Shown: positions 1 to 12,330 of the stretch, in pieces
Position numbering within the stretch: the stretch's first letter is position 1
How the letters are laid out: every line of letters begins with the position of its first letter
Assembly (NCBI RefSeq): GCF_000189635.1
Contig: NW_002476396.1
Location: forward strand, 142,734 to 206,733
Origin: Tetrahymena thermophila SB210
Lineage: Eukaryota > Ciliophora > Oligohymenophorea > Hymenostomatida > Tetrahymenidae
Length of the DNA: 64,000 nucleotides
Direction of reading: 5' to 3'
Notes under the pieces: model-generated
What the model saw: only the letters and a program-made list of their open reading frames with translations
What the model was told of the DNA's origin: nothing
Database searches by the model: none
Program-made: the position numbers and the translations under genes

Positions 1-3000
1 TGATGTTTTAATAAAATTTTAAATATATTTTTTTAAAATATTTTCATAAGGGGGATATTAATTATTTAAAAATGATAACTTTAAATTTAAAAAGTAAATT
101 TTATATTTTAAGCAAACTAGAGTAATAAAATATAAAGATAATAAATAACCCCCTAATTTAATATAATGGATTATGATGAGTTTTTTAGTAATTCGTAATT
201 AAGCAAATAGTATTTTATAAATTATACCTCATAAGTAGATCTAAGTAGTTTGAGTATTTACTAGAAAAAAACTATGGATTTACATTTAGCAAGTAAGATT
301 AATAAATAATTATATAATAATAATAATAAGTTAAATCAACAGTATTTTGAAGATAATAAATTAATTAATATATTACTTTATATTAATTTACTTGGTATTA
401 TTTCATTAATTAACTTCTTTAACTAGTAATATCTGCTTTTCTTATCTATTTTAAATCAGTTTGAAATTAATTAAGCTTGAGCTCAAGCTAAAGTTATAAA
501 AATGAGTATCATTCATCATATATTTTTATTATTTTTCTGAAGTAATTATTTAAGAAGAGCTGCCATTTACATGATAATATTTTGAATGAAATAAGAAAAA
601 ACAATTAAAAAAGTTCTAATCAAAGGATGAATAAAGGCTTATTTATAATTGAAGGATATAAAAAATATCATATCATATTTTTAATTTATAGATAGAATTC
701 TCAACTCAACAAAATTATGTATTTGAATAAAATTCATATGAATAAGTTATGATCAAATAAAATAAAGATTAGACTATCATGATGAAGTATCATTTAATTA
801 TTAGTAATTAGACTTAGATAATTTTTATACTCTTAACAAGCAATTAAACACAAAAAAAAACAAAAATCACTAAAAGGATAAAAAATTATATAAAACTACT
901 TATTTTGATTAAGCTATTTTGGCTATTTTATTATTGATCCCATAATACGACTAGAAATTTATTTGTACTACTTTTCTAATTTAATTAAATTAGTACATGA
1001 TTTCATTAATATTAAATAATGTTTGATACTATTAAAATAAGCCTACGCAAGCATCATAATTTTACTTATAATCTATTTATTTTTTAAAAAATGTCATCCT
1101 AGTTTTTCTAAGCATATTTTCATCAAAATGAAATATTTTTTCTTAATTATTATTTATAGTATCCAAAAAAAAAGTTAATATTTTATAATTTCTACTATAA
1201 AATGCTAAGTAAGTTTGATAGGTAGTCGAAGATATTTTTACTAAGAAAGATTGCTTATTGTTCATATATTCTTATGATTGATTGATTAATTCTAAAATAA
1301 AAAATATTTTATTACAAAAAATAAATGTTTTCAAGAAAAAGTATTTAGGTTCAAACAAAAAATAATTTAAATTTAAAAATTTTATATAGTAAAATAGATT
1401 TAAGATGGCTAATAAAAGTCAAATTATACAATTACTTAGATATTTATTTTGCTATTGCTAATCTTAATTTTCTTTACAATTATTTTAGGTAAATTAAATA
1501 TAATAATACTATAAAAACAAATAAACAAACAAATTGACTATTACTAAAAGTTTTTTATAACTTTAATCAATATATTTAAGATAAATGAGTGTATATTAAT
1601 TAATAGTGAGTGATTCTACTATTATTCTGTAATATTCAACTCTTAATCTTGCTTTTTTACTAAAGTTAAACGCCTTTTTAATTTTGAATAGGCTATCAAA
1701 ACTAATGAATATTTAATTAAAGAAATTTAGACAAATGCTTAGCTTAAAAAAATATAAATTAGATTAAATTTTGAAAATCTTTGTTAATTTTTTGTTAAAA
1801 AATTGATAGAATCTTTGAAACTATCAAAAAAAAAAATCGTAGCTCCCTTTTTTTTCTTTTTGATTAATAGAACAATTCCAGGATATTTTTTAATCAATTA
1901 ATTATTTTTATTTTTTCATTTATATTGATTTAAGTATTAAATGGCTGGGCTTGTGAAAAAAGAGTGGAATTTAAGTATAATAGTTAAATTAACAGTATTT
2001 TGAAGATATTTAATTAATTATTTCATTTAAATTTATATGGTACTATTTCATTATTATCTTATTTTCTTAGTAATATCTGGTTTACAGGATTATTTTAAAT
2101 CAGTTTGAAATTAAGTTGGAGTTCAAGCTAAAGTTATAAAAAATTAAAATCATCATATATTTTTATTATATTTTTGAAGTAATTATTTTTATGAGCTACC
2201 ATTTACATAATAATGCTATGATTGAAAAAGTAAAAAGTACTAATCAAATGATTTAAATATAAATGCTTATTTTATAATCAAAGGATATCATAATTTATAG
2301 AATTGATAGGTCTACTTAACAAAATTGTATTTTTTTTAAAGCTCTAAAAATAAAAAAATATCTAGCATCTGAATAAAATTGTGAATAAGGTATGATTATG
2401 ATCAAATAGAATAAAGATTAGTTATTCATGATGAAGTATCATTTAATTATATCATAATTTTTTAGATAATTCTTATAAGTTTAATATGCAATTGAACACA
2501 AATAAAAAATTAAACTTAATTACACTATTTATTTTGAATAAGTCATCTTGGCTGTATTATTAGTGTTCGATAGGTGACTAGTAATTTAATTTGTACTAGT
2601 TTTTCTAATTTAATTAAATTAGCATATGGTTTAATTAATGTTAAATAATATTATTAGAGTAGGCTTACGCAAGCATTATAATTTTACTTAATATCTTTCA
2701 ATTAATATAGCGTCTTCTTCATTTCTCAAAGCACATTTTAATAAAAATGAAAAATTCTTTTTTAATTATTATTTTTAGTACTCAAAAAAAGTTAATATTT
2801 TATAATTTCTATTTTAAAAACAAAGTTTGATAGGTAACCAAGAATATTTTAAAGTTTTTGATTTTACTTTTTAACTAAAAAATATTATTTATTATCAAAA
2901 TATTCTAGCTATTAGCTATTGATTAATTCTAAAATAAAAGATTTATTATTACAAAAAATAAATGTTTTGAAGAAATACGTTTAGTATCAAACAAAATATT

Positions 3001-3646
3001 TTTAAAATTTAAATAGTAAAATATATTTGAGATGGTTAACAAAGTTATATTATATACAAATTACTTAGATATTTTGCCATCGCTTATCTTAATTTCCTTT
3101 GAAATTATTGTAGGTAAATTAAATATAATAATACTATCAAAATCAATAACTATTACTTATAAATTTGTTAACTGTAATATAAATAAATTAAAGATAAAAG
3201 AGTGAATGTTAATTAATTAATTATCTATCTATCCATAGCGAATGATTCTACCATCATTCAGTAATTGTCAACTCTTAATCTTACTTTTTTACTAAAAGTT
3301 AATAATTTAATAATTATAAATTCTATGCAAAATCTCTCTTTTAAAGTAGATAAACATAAAAATTACAAAATTTAAAATATAATAAAATTCGAGGGTAATT
3401 ATTTATAAATAAATACTTAAATCTTGCTCGGATTCCTAAAAATATGCAGTACATTATTTATTTAATACTGGAATTAAAACTACTTTTAAATTTTTAGTAC
3501 TTAATACTATCTTACAAACATATGTCAATTTAATTGAAAAAAAAATTAACTGATAAATAAATTTTTATTAACAAAAAATATAAATATGTTTATACATCAA
3601 AAATATAAATTTTTATGCATGAAAATAATTTTATTTTTAGAAATAA

Positions 3647-3680
<34 letters not shown>

Positions 3681-3681
3681 T
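1..3681. other. Antigen-array spacer with a duplicated gene-less half-module
   Basis: I see no gene here. Positions 316-1690 and about 1984-3290 are diverged direct copies of the same spacer that recurs at about 5818-7310 and 10440-12100. Shared landmarks are a segment containing TCAAGCTAAAGTTATA, a segment with TACGCAAGCAT, and the AACTCTTAATCTT block at the end of each copy. The first copy is followed not by an antigen gene but by about 200 bp of unique sequence (1790-1980) and then the next spacer copy. The left edge matches sequence 500-600 bp upstream of antigen genes 1 and 2, so another antigen gene probably lies to the left of the window. Confidence 0.6.
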
Positions 3682-4992
3682 TCAAATTAAAATTGCTGAT
3701 AACATCATAAGTGCTAAGATTTTAAGATTTGCAGAATTTGTATTAACATTAATACTTTATGATTCGGAAGTTTCCTTATCATTCTTTTCTGAACTTGAAT
3801 TGCTGCCTGAAGATCCAGAATTACTGTTACTGCCTGATGAACCTGAACTAGATGATCCTATCTTAACGCAACCTACTCCGCCCTTTGTTGTTGCAACTTT
3901 ACCTGTGTATCCGTACTTGCATTTACATACATTATCGACATAATTTAATCTTTCAGCATATTAATCAAAACATTTACAAAAGCCCATTCCGCCTTCTTCA
4001 TTATAAGAATTTTCAGGGCAAGCTTTGCATTTTGCAGCATGAGCATTAGATCCGTACCCGTCAGCAGTTTCTTCAACAAAGTAATTTTCAATACATTAAT
4101 AACAACTTCTAATACTTGCTTTGTCACCAGTATTGCAACCATGACATTAATTAGAAAGAGTTAATTCAGGACATTTTTCACATTTATCCCCGTATTGAGC
4201 TTTCTATCCATAATATCCTTTATTGCAAGCACATCTACCATCATACTTGGAGGCATTATCAGCACATGCAGGTTCACATCCTGATTTTGAATAATCATTA
4301 GATGTTATCCCAGTATAACCTGCTTTACAAACACAAGTTGTAACGGTATCTGATAATTTGTCTGCTAATCTATCAACACAAGAGCAACTTGCAACTGATC
4401 CAACATCTGTTTACACAGAAGAATAAGATTTTTCTGGGCATTTTGAACATTAAGCTGGTTAACCAGTTGCTGAATCTGCGGCTTTAGTCATAAAATAAGT
4501 TTCTTTGCAACTATTACAGAATGATGCATCTTTTCCTGCTTTTTGCTTATCAAAAGGAACAGCGCCTTCACTTCCACAAGGTAAGCAAACTTTTTTACCA
4601 TCTTTATTATTCCAATAGTAACCATCTTCACATTCTAAGCATGCTTAAGCTTCAGTTTTGACATCTTCTCCATTTGTATGAATTGTAGTCATGGAATGCT
4701 CAGGACATTTAGCGCAAGTAGCAGGTTACTCTTTAGTTGCTTTACCTGTAACATAGTAATTATATTAACATTTTTTACAATCTGCAGCAGTAGCCTTATC
4801 ATAGGTGTTATAATACAAACCAGGGAAAGAAGTAGTATTATCTGGGCATTGAACACATTTATCAGCACTTACACCATAATATCCTTCTTTGCAAACGCAG
4901 TTATCTGATTTTAAGAAACTATTTTCTGGGCATTCTTTTTAGGCTAAAGCAAGTATGCCTAACAAAGCAAGTATTATGAATTATTTTTTCAT
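3682..4992 (-). CDS. Immobilization-antigen-like GPI surface protein, gene 1
   Basis: This is an intronless reading frame of 436 codons in ciliate code, from ATG at 4992 to TGA at 3684-3682, with about a dozen internal TAA/TAG codons read as Gln. Residues 1-18 (MKKQFIILALLGILALAQ) form a signal peptide. The mature protein is built of repeats rich in CxxC pairs spaced by about 15-25 residues (motifs such as CxCxxGYYG and KCxxCPxxT). It ends in a Ser/Gly/Asn-rich linker (about residues 375-405) and a short hydrophobic tail (LKILALMMLSAILI) typical of GPI-anchor addition. This architecture is that of ciliate immobilization (i-) antigens, which coat the cell and cilia. The next copy, gene 2, lies 3.06 kb upstream in the same orientation and is nearly identical. 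Which serotype family it belongs to cannot be told from sequence reading alone. Confidence 0.85.
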
Positions 4993-5590
4993 TTTTGTAT
5001 TGAACTTAAGGTTTTTATTATTTAGATTAATTATTAATTTGATTTGAATTATATTTTTTTGTTTTGTCTGTTTTGCAATTTATAATAGTGGGAATACTTA
5101 TTTAGTTAAATAAAGTTTGAAACCAAAATTAATTTTAGAAAGTTATAAATTTTGATGGTAGCTTGATCGTACTATTTGAAAAAGGCTAGCATTCAGTAAT
5201 AGTTTGCGTATAATTTAACTGATTGATTTTAATAAATTAGTTGAGTTGTATTTGCTAGATTAATAAATTTGATTAAAATTTGAGTATTTATTAGCTTTTA
5301 ATAAAATTCACAATTATAATAAGCCAACAACGGGTGAGTCAAATTTTGTTTAAATTGTCTAAAATTAATGCGGATTAATGTAAATTAATAAATAAATAAA
5401 TTGGCTAAATAAAGATTAATAAAAAAGTGATAGTAATAGTAATTATTCTTGTTCAAGCTATTGATTGTTTGTTAACGCATGAATATTTTTACAAAAACAT
5501 TTGGCCCATTATTTAATTTTCAAAAAAATAAGTTATATTTTTTGATATTTTAATAAAATCTTAAATATATTTAAAGAATATTTTTTCATA

Positions 5591-5693
5591 GGGGATATTA
5601 GTTATTTTAAGGTGATAAGTTTAAGATGGAAGATTAAGCAGAATTAAATTTAAGCTAACTATAGAGCAATATAATATAAAGATAATTACCCCC
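5591..5693 (-). promoter_or_regulatory. Conserved G-run/C-run pair upstream of antigen gene 1
   Basis: GGGG at 5591-5594 and CCCCC at 5689-5693 are 94 bases apart, about 600-700 bp upstream of the gene 1 ATG. The same pair with nearly the same spacing occurs at 50-153, 10214-10315 and 14964-15063. The C-run is preceded each time by TAAAGATAAT or a close variant, except in the most diverged copy. In such AT-rich DNA a preserved G/C pair may be a regulatory or structural element. The function is inferred only from conservation and position. Confidence 0.35.
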
Positions 5694-6545
5694 TTATTCA
5701 ATATTGTGACTTATGATCATCTTTTTTAGAAATTTGAAATTTTTACAACCACTACTAGCAAAAAACTATGAATTTTCATTTAACAAGTAATATTAACAAT
5801 TATTAAGTATTAATAAGTTAAATTAACAGTTTTTTGAAGATATTTAATTAATTATTTCATTTAAATTTATATGGTACTATTTCATTAATTATCTTATTTT
5901 GTTAGTAATATCTGATTTACAGAACTATTTTAAATCAGTTTGAAATTAAGTTTGAGCTCAAGCTAAAGTTATACAAAATTAACATCATCATATATTTTTA
6001 TTATATTTTTGAAGTAATTATTTTTATGAGCTACCATTTACATGATAATGATATGATTGAAAAAATAACCAACAATTAAATGAGCAAAAAGTACTAATCA
6101 AATGATTTATAAAGGCTTATTTTATAATCAAAGGATATCATAATATATATATATATATCGCTCTTCTTAACAAAATTGTAATGTTTTTAAAGCTATAAAA
6201 ATAAAAAAAATATGCAGCATTTGAATAAAATTCTTTTGAATAAGCAATGATTATGATCAAATAGAATAAAGATTAGACTATAATTGTAGTATCATTTAAT
6301 TATATAATAATTTTTTATATAATTCTTATAAGCTTAACATGTAATTAAACACAAATAAAAAATTAAACTTAATTACACTACTTATTTTGAATAAGTCATT
6401 TTGGCTGTATTATTAGTGTTCCATAGGTGACTAGTAATTTAATTTGTACTAGTTTCTAATTTAATTAAATTAGTGTATGGTTTAATTAATGTTAAATAAT
6501 ATTATTTGAGTAGACTTACGCAAGCAATATAAATTTACTTAATAT

Positions 6546-6621
6546 CAAATTTGTGAGGTTAGTGCAATTCTTTAAAGCAGAAGCTAATGCCAATGTACCT
6601 GTATCTCCAATATAATTACGT
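6546..6621 (-). pseudogene. Orphan LRR exon fragment in antigen spacer
   Basis: Read on the minus strand after an intron-like end (TTTAAAAAG), this segment encodes NYIGDTGTLALASALKNC followed by TNLTNL. That is the same 30-residue LRR unit that makes up genes A-F far to the right, starting in the same phase (one base, then AAT TAT ATT). The last few codons and the splice donor of the LRR exon are missing where the insert joins the antigen spacer. The matching spacer at about 2690 runs straight through without it. The LRR sequence differs from all 74 exons in A-F, so the donor is probably elsewhere. Confidence 0.7.
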
Positions 6622-6718
6622 CTTTTTAAATATTAAACAAAAAATAAAAAATTAATTAATTAGTTAGTTAGTAAAAATGAATAAATAATAAGAAATTATT
6701 GGAGATAAAGATTAGAGG
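6546..6718. mobile_element. 173-bp insertion carrying an LRR exon and part of its intron
   Basis: Comparison with the paralogous spacer at 2680-2710 shows a clean insertion between ...TTACTTAATATC and TTTCAATTAATATAG. The insert contains the LRR exon fragment, then intron-like sequence with TTAGTTAGTTAG repeats exactly as in introns of genes A-F. A 10-bp perfect inverted repeat (TATCTCCAAT at 6602-6611 and ATTGGAGATA at 6698-6707) lies inside. No obvious target-site duplication is seen, so capture during break repair is as likely as transposition. Confidence 0.55.
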
Positions 6719-7395
6719 TCTTTCAATTAATATAGCTTCTTCTTCATTTCTCAAAGCACATTTTAATAAAAATGAAAAATTCTTTTTTAATTATTATTTT
6801 TAGTACTCAAAAAAAGTTAATATTTTATAATTTCTATTTTAAAAACAAAGTTTGATGGGTAACCAAGAATATTTTAAAGTTTTGATTTTACTTTTTAACT
6901 AAAAAATATTATTTATTGTCAAAACATTCTAGCTATTAGCATTGATTAATTCTAAAATAAAAGATTTATTATTACAAAAAATAAATGTTTTGAAGAAATA
7001 CGTTTAGTATCAAACAAAATATTTTTAAAATTTAAATAGTAAAATATATTTGAGATGGTTAACAAAGTTATATTATATACAAATTACTTAGATATTTTGC
7101 CATCTCTTATCTTAATTTCCTTTGAAATTATTGTAGGTAAATTAAATATAATAATACTATCAAAATCAATAACTATTACTTATAAATTTGTTAACTGTAA
7201 TATCAATAAATTAAAGATAAAAGAGTGAATGTTAATTAATTAATTATCTATCTATTCATATTGAATGATTCTACCATCATTCAGTAATTGCCAACTCTTA
7301 ATCTTACTTTTTTACTAAAAGTTAATAATTTAATAATTATAAATTCTATGCAAAATCTCTCTTTTTAAAGTAGATAAATATAAAAATTACAAAAT

Positions 7396-7579
7396 TAAAA
7401 ATATAATTTATGTCAATATTGATTACGCTAAAATGATTAGATACTATGGTATGTATGTTATTTATATTTACTTATACAACATTATAGCACTTCCAGTTAT
7501 TAATTAAATTCTTGTAGATGTGGAAAAATAAGAAAGAATTTAATTCCTGGATTTGTTTGATATAAATATAGACAATTGA
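7396..7579 (+). pseudogene. Plus-strand gene remnant in antigen spacer
   Basis: An open frame in ciliate code reads IIYVNIDYAKMIRYYG, then MYVIYIYLYNIIALP, then INQILVDVEKQERIQF, ending at TGA 7577-7579. The residue mix looks protein-like, unlike the surrounding spacer. A diverged copy lies at about 12190-12330 and keeps YVNVDY and YLYNIIALP but has lost bases after the EKQ position. Gene 1's left-hand spacer lacks this segment entirely. I do not recognise the family. It is probably a fragment of a gene caught in the duplicating module. Confidence 0.4.
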
Positions 7580-8049
7580 TTAATTAAATAAATAATTTTA
7601 TTTTAATTTTTATCATAAAATCAATTTTTTGATTTTTGATTTATTTAATTATGTAATTTGAATTTTAAATTTTAAATTTAAAATAGATTTTTATTTTATA
7701 ATACCACAAATATGCTATATAATTTTAATACAAAATATTAATTATTAAATGCCGTCCGCAGACTTTAGAGGGTAATTATTTATAAATAAATACTTAAATC
7801 TTGCTCGGATTCCTAAAAATATGCGGTACATTATTTATTTAATACTGGAATTAAAACTACTTTTAAATTTTTAGTACTTAATACTATCTTACAAACGTAT
7901 GTCAATTTAATTGAAAAAAAATTAACTGATAAATAAATTTTTATTAACAAAAAATATAAATGTGATTATACATCAAAAATATAAATTTTTATGCATGAAA
8001 ATAATTTTATTTTTAGAAATTTATTTATTTATTTATTTATTTAACTTTT

Positions 8050-9429
8050 TCAAATTAAAATAGCTAATAACATCATAAGTGCTAAGATTTTAAGATTTGT
8101 AGAATTTGTATTAACATTAATACTTTATGATTCGGAAGTTTCCTTATCATTCTTTTCTGAACTTGAATTGCTGCCTGAAGATCCAGAATTACTGTTACTG
8201 CCTGATGAACCTGAACTAGATGATCCTATCTTAACGCAACCTACTCCACCCTTTGTTGTTGCAACTTTACCTGTGTATCCGTACTTGCATTTACATACAT
8301 TATCGACATAATTTAATCTTTCAGCATATTAATCAAAACATTTACAAAAGCCCATTCCGCCTTCTTCATTATAAGAATTTTCAGGGCAAGCTTTGCATTT
8401 TGCAGCATGAGCATTAGATCCGTACCCGTCAGCAGTTTCTTCAACAAAGTAATTTTCAATACATTAATAACAACTTCTAATACTTGCTTTGTCACCAGTA
8501 TTACAACCATGACATTAATTAGAAAGAGTTAATTCAGGACATTTTTCACATTTATCACCGTATTCAGCTTTCTATCCATAATATCCTTTATTGCAAGCAC
8601 ATCTACCATCATACTTGGAGGCATTATCAGCACATGCAGGTTCACATCCTGATTCATATCTATCATTAGATGTTTTCCCAGTATAACCTGCTTTACAAAC
8701 ACAAGTTGTAACGGTATCTGATAATTTGTCTGCTAATCTATCAACACAAGAGCAACTTGCAACTGATCCAACATCTGTTTACACAGAAGAATAAGATTTT
8801 TCTGGGCATTTTGAACATTAAGCTGGTTAACCAGTTGCTGGATCTGCGGCTTTAGTCATAAAATAAGTTTTCTTTTNNNNNNNNNNNNNNNNNNNNNNNN
8901 NNNNNNNNNNNNNNNNNNNNNNNNNNNNNNNNNNNNNNNNNNNNNNNNNNNNNNNNNNNNNNNNNNNNNNNNNNNNTTTTTGCTTATCAAAAGGAACAGC
9001 GCCTTCACTTCCACAAGGTAAGCAAACTTTTTTACCATCTTTATTATTCCAATAGTAACCATCTTCACATTCTAAGCATGCTTAAGCTTCAGTTTTGACA
9101 TCTTCTCCATTTGTATGAATTGTAGTCATGGAATGCTCAGGACATTTAGCGCAAGTAGCAGGTTACTCTTTAGTTGCTTTACCTGTAACATAGTAATTAT
9201 ATTAACATTTTTTACAATCTGCAGCAGTAGCCTTATCATAGGTGTTATAATACAAACCAGGGAAAGAAGTAGTATTATCTGGGCATTGAACACATTTATC
9301 AGCACTTACACCATAGTATCCTTCTTTGCAAACGCAGTTATCTGATTTTAAGAAACTATTTTCTGGGCATTCTTTTTAGGCTAAAGCAAGTATGCCTAAC
9401 AAAGCAAGTATTATGAATTATTTTTTCAT
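8050..9429 (-). CDS. Immobilization-antigen-like GPI surface protein, gene 2 (contains assembly gap)
   Basis: This near-identical copy of gene 1 starts at ATG 9429 and stops at TGA 8052-8050. It has the same signal peptide, CxxC repeat body, Ser/Gly linker and hydrophobic GPI-type tail. A run of 100 N at 8877-8976 interrupts it. Outside the gap there are 1280 bases; adding 31 would give 1311, exactly gene 1's length, so the N run is a placeholder and the real gap is about 31 bases. The T-rich sequence just left of the gap (extra T compared with gene 1) may be a low-quality edge. Replacements relative to gene 1 cluster near residues 228-236 (NDRYESG here, NDYSKSG in gene 1). The gene is presumably intact. 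Confidence 0.85.
8877..8976. other. Assembly gap (100 N)
   Basis: Exactly 100 N lie within antigen gene 2. Alignment to gene 1 leaves only about 31 bases unaccounted for (a stretch covering two cysteines in gene 1), so the size is conventional. The gap probably arose because genes 1 and 2 are nearly identical and reads could not be separated. Confidence 0.95.
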
Positions 9430-10213
9430 TTTTGTATTGAACTTAAGGTTTTTATTCTTTAGATTAATTATTAATTTGATTTGAATTATATTTTTTTGTT
9501 TTATCTGTTTTGCAATTTATAATAGTGGGAATACTTATTTAGTTAAATAAAGTTTGAAACCAAAATTAATTTTAGAAAGTTATAAATTTTGATGGTAGCT
9601 TGATCGTACTATTTGAAAAAGGCTAGCATTCAGTAATAGTTTGCGTATAATTTAACTGATTGATTTTAATAAATTTGTGAGTCGTATCTGCTAGATTAAT
9701 AAATTTGATTAAAATTTGAGTATTAGTTTTTAACAAAATTCACAATTTTAATAAACCAACGGGTGAGTCAAATTTTGTTTAAATTGTCTAAAATTAATGA
9801 TTAATTTAAATCAATAAATAAATTGGTTATCATGAAGCTAGTAAAATATTTGAAAATATAATTTTGAAAAATAACATAGCACATTTACAAATTTAAAATA
9901 TTTTAGTAAACTCTCTTTTTCAAAATTAGTATTATTAAATACTTAATTTAATATTTAACAAGTAATAAAAATCTATTTTTATCATCATGATTTTTATGAA
10001 GATACTTTCATCAATAAAGATTAATAAAAAATTAATAGTAATAGTTAGCGAGCTACAATTATTTTTGTTTCAAGCTATTGATTGTTAATTAACGCATGCA
10101 CATATTTTTACAAAATATTTGGTCCATTAAAAAATATTAATTCTGAAAAAATTAAGTTATATTTTTTGATATTTTATAAAATCCTTAATCTATTTAAAAA
10201 AAATATTTTCATA

Positions 10214-10315
10214 GGGGAAGCTAATTATTTTATGGTGATAACTTTAAATTTAATACAAACATAAACTTTAAATTTAAGCAAACTAGAGTGATTAAATATA
10301 AAGATAATAACCCCC
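10214..10315 (-). promoter_or_regulatory. Conserved G-run/C-run pair upstream of antigen gene 2
   Basis: GGGG at 10214-10217 and CCCCC at 10311-10315 are 93 bases apart, about 790-890 bp upstream of the gene 2 ATG. The pair matches those at 50-153, 5591-5693 and 14964-15063 in order, spacing and flanking words (CATAGGGG and AAAGATAATAACCCCC). Confidence 0.35.
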
Positions 10316-10465
10316 TAAATAAAAATAATCGACTATAAATTTGAAATTATATCTCATAAGTATATCATACTGATTTTAGTATTTACTAGCAAAAAACTAT
10401 GAATTTACATTTAGCAAGTAAGATTAACAATTATAAAATATTAATAAGTTAAATCAACAGTATCT

Positions 10466-10812
10466 TGAAGTTAATTAATTAATTATTTCACTTAAATTTA
10501 TATGGTACTATTTCATTAATTATCTTATTTTGTTAGTAATATCAGGTTTTCATAACTATTTTAAATCAGTTTGAAATTTAGCGTTCAAGCTAAAGTTATA
10601 AAAAAATGAATGTAATAATTTATTTTTATCATATTTTTGAAGATAATTAATTAATTATTTCACTTAAATTTATATGGTACTATTTCATTAATTATCTTAT
10701 TTTGTTAGTAATATCAGGTTTTCATAACTATTTTAAATCAGTTTGAAATTTAGCGTTCAAGCTAAAGTTATAAAAAAATGAATGTAATAATTTATTTTTA
10801 TCATATTTTTGA
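10466..10812. repeat. 172-bp direct tandem duplication
   Basis: The segment starting TGAAGTTAATTAATTAATTA and containing AATATCAGGTTTTCATAAC is repeated at an offset of 172 bp (compare 10491 with 10663). The two copies are almost identical, so the event is recent. The other spacer modules have only one copy. Confidence 0.85.
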
Positions 10813-12189
10813 AGTAATTATTTTTATGAGCGAGCTGCCATTTACATGATAATTTTTTTTTGTGAATGAAATAAGAACCAACAATTAAATGAGTGAAAAT
10901 TTCTAATAAAAGGATATATAATGGCCTATTATTTTATAATCAAAAGATTTAGATAGTTTTATTTTATAATGAAAAGGAAATATAAAGGCTTATCTTATTT
11001 ATAATCAAAGGATATAAAAAATATCATATCATATTTTTAATTAATAGATGTACTGCTTTATCTACACAACAAAATTATGATTTTTTTGAAGCTCTCAAGA
11101 TTAAAAAAATTACTACAAAGTATTTGAATAAAATTCTTGTGAATAAGTTATGATCAAACAGAATAAAGATTAGACTATCTTGATGAAGTTTCATTTAGTT
11201 ATTAGTAATTTGACTTAGATAATTCTTATAAGCTTAACAAGTAATTAAACACATATAAAAAATTAAAATCACTAATAGGATAAAAAACTAAATTACACTA
11301 CTTATTTTGATTAAGTCATTTTTTGGCTGTTTTATTATTGATGGATCAATAAGGCGACTAGTAATTTAGTTTGTATTAGTTTTCTAATTTAATTAAATTA
11401 GTATATGATATAATTAATATTAATTACTATTTACTTCTATTAGAGTAAACTTACGCAATCACTATAACTTTACTAAATATCTTTAAATTAATAAAATATC
11501 GTCTATCGTCTTCATTTTTCAAAATATACTTTAATCAAAATGAAACATTTTTTCCTAATTATTATTTTTGGTATTCAAAAAGTTAGCTAATATTTTATAA
11601 TTTCTATTTTAAAATGTTATTTTTTATTAGTAACAGAAGATTTTTTAAAGTTTTAAATTTACTTTTTAACTAAAAAAGATTGTTTGGTTATTGTTCATAT
11701 TTTATTAGGTATTGATTAATTCTAAAATAAAAAATTTATTATTACAAAAAATAAATGGTTTTTTCAAGAAATAAGCTTTTAGTATCAAACAAAATATTAT
11801 TTAAAATTAAAAAATTAATTTTAATAGTAAAATAGATTTAAAATGCCTTATAAAAAAAGTTATGTTATGCACAAATAAATTACTTAGATATTTTTGCTAT
11901 TGCTTTACTTAATTTGCTTAGCAACTATTTTAAGTAAATTAAACATAATAATTCTATCAAAACCAATAACTATTACTTATAAATTATTTAACTGTAATCA
12001 ATAAATTAAAGATAAAAGAGTGAATATTAATTAATTATCTATCTATTCATAGCGAATTGTTCTACCAATATTCAGATAATTATCAACTCTTAATCTTACT
12101 TTTTTACTAGAAGTTAATAATTTAAGGCTTATAAATTCTGCTCAAAATCTCACTTTTTAAAGTAGATAAATATAAAAATTACAAAATTT

Positions 12190-12330
12190 AAAATATAATT
12201 TATGTCAATGTAGATTATGCTATTATAATTGGATACGACGCTATTTATTTATACAACATTATAGCACTTCCAGGTATTAATTAAATTCTTGTGGCTGTGG
12301 AAAAATAAGAATTTAATTACTGGATTTATT
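12190..12330 (+). pseudogene. Second, decayed copy of the plus-strand remnant
   Basis: This matches the remnant at 7396-7579, reading IIYVNVDYA and YLYNIIALP, then INQILVAVEKQ. It differs by small deletions, including one just after the EKQ position that shifts the frame relative to the copy at 7500. The surrounding sequence is collinear spacer. The gene family is not recognised. Confidence 0.35.

Larger units (their letters stand above)
4993..8049. other. Spacer between antigen genes 1 and 2
   Basis: No complete gene is visible. The first 600 bp are nearly identical to the region upstream of gene 2 and probably include the promoter. A G-run/C-run pair lies at 5591-5693. From about 5818 the spacer module seen at 1984 is repeated, interrupted by a 173-bp insertion at 6546-6718 that holds an LRR exon fragment. 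Positions 7396-7579 hold a plus-strand reading frame that looks like a gene remnant. Short TATATA and TTTA repeats are present (6143-6158, about 8020-8042). Confidence 0.55.

Noticed and set aside
4678-4908. Plus-strand 76-codon frame opposite antigen genes 1 and 2 (also at 9115-9345)
   Set aside because: It lies inside the long cysteine-rich minus-strand gene and is present in both copies only because the copies are near-identical.
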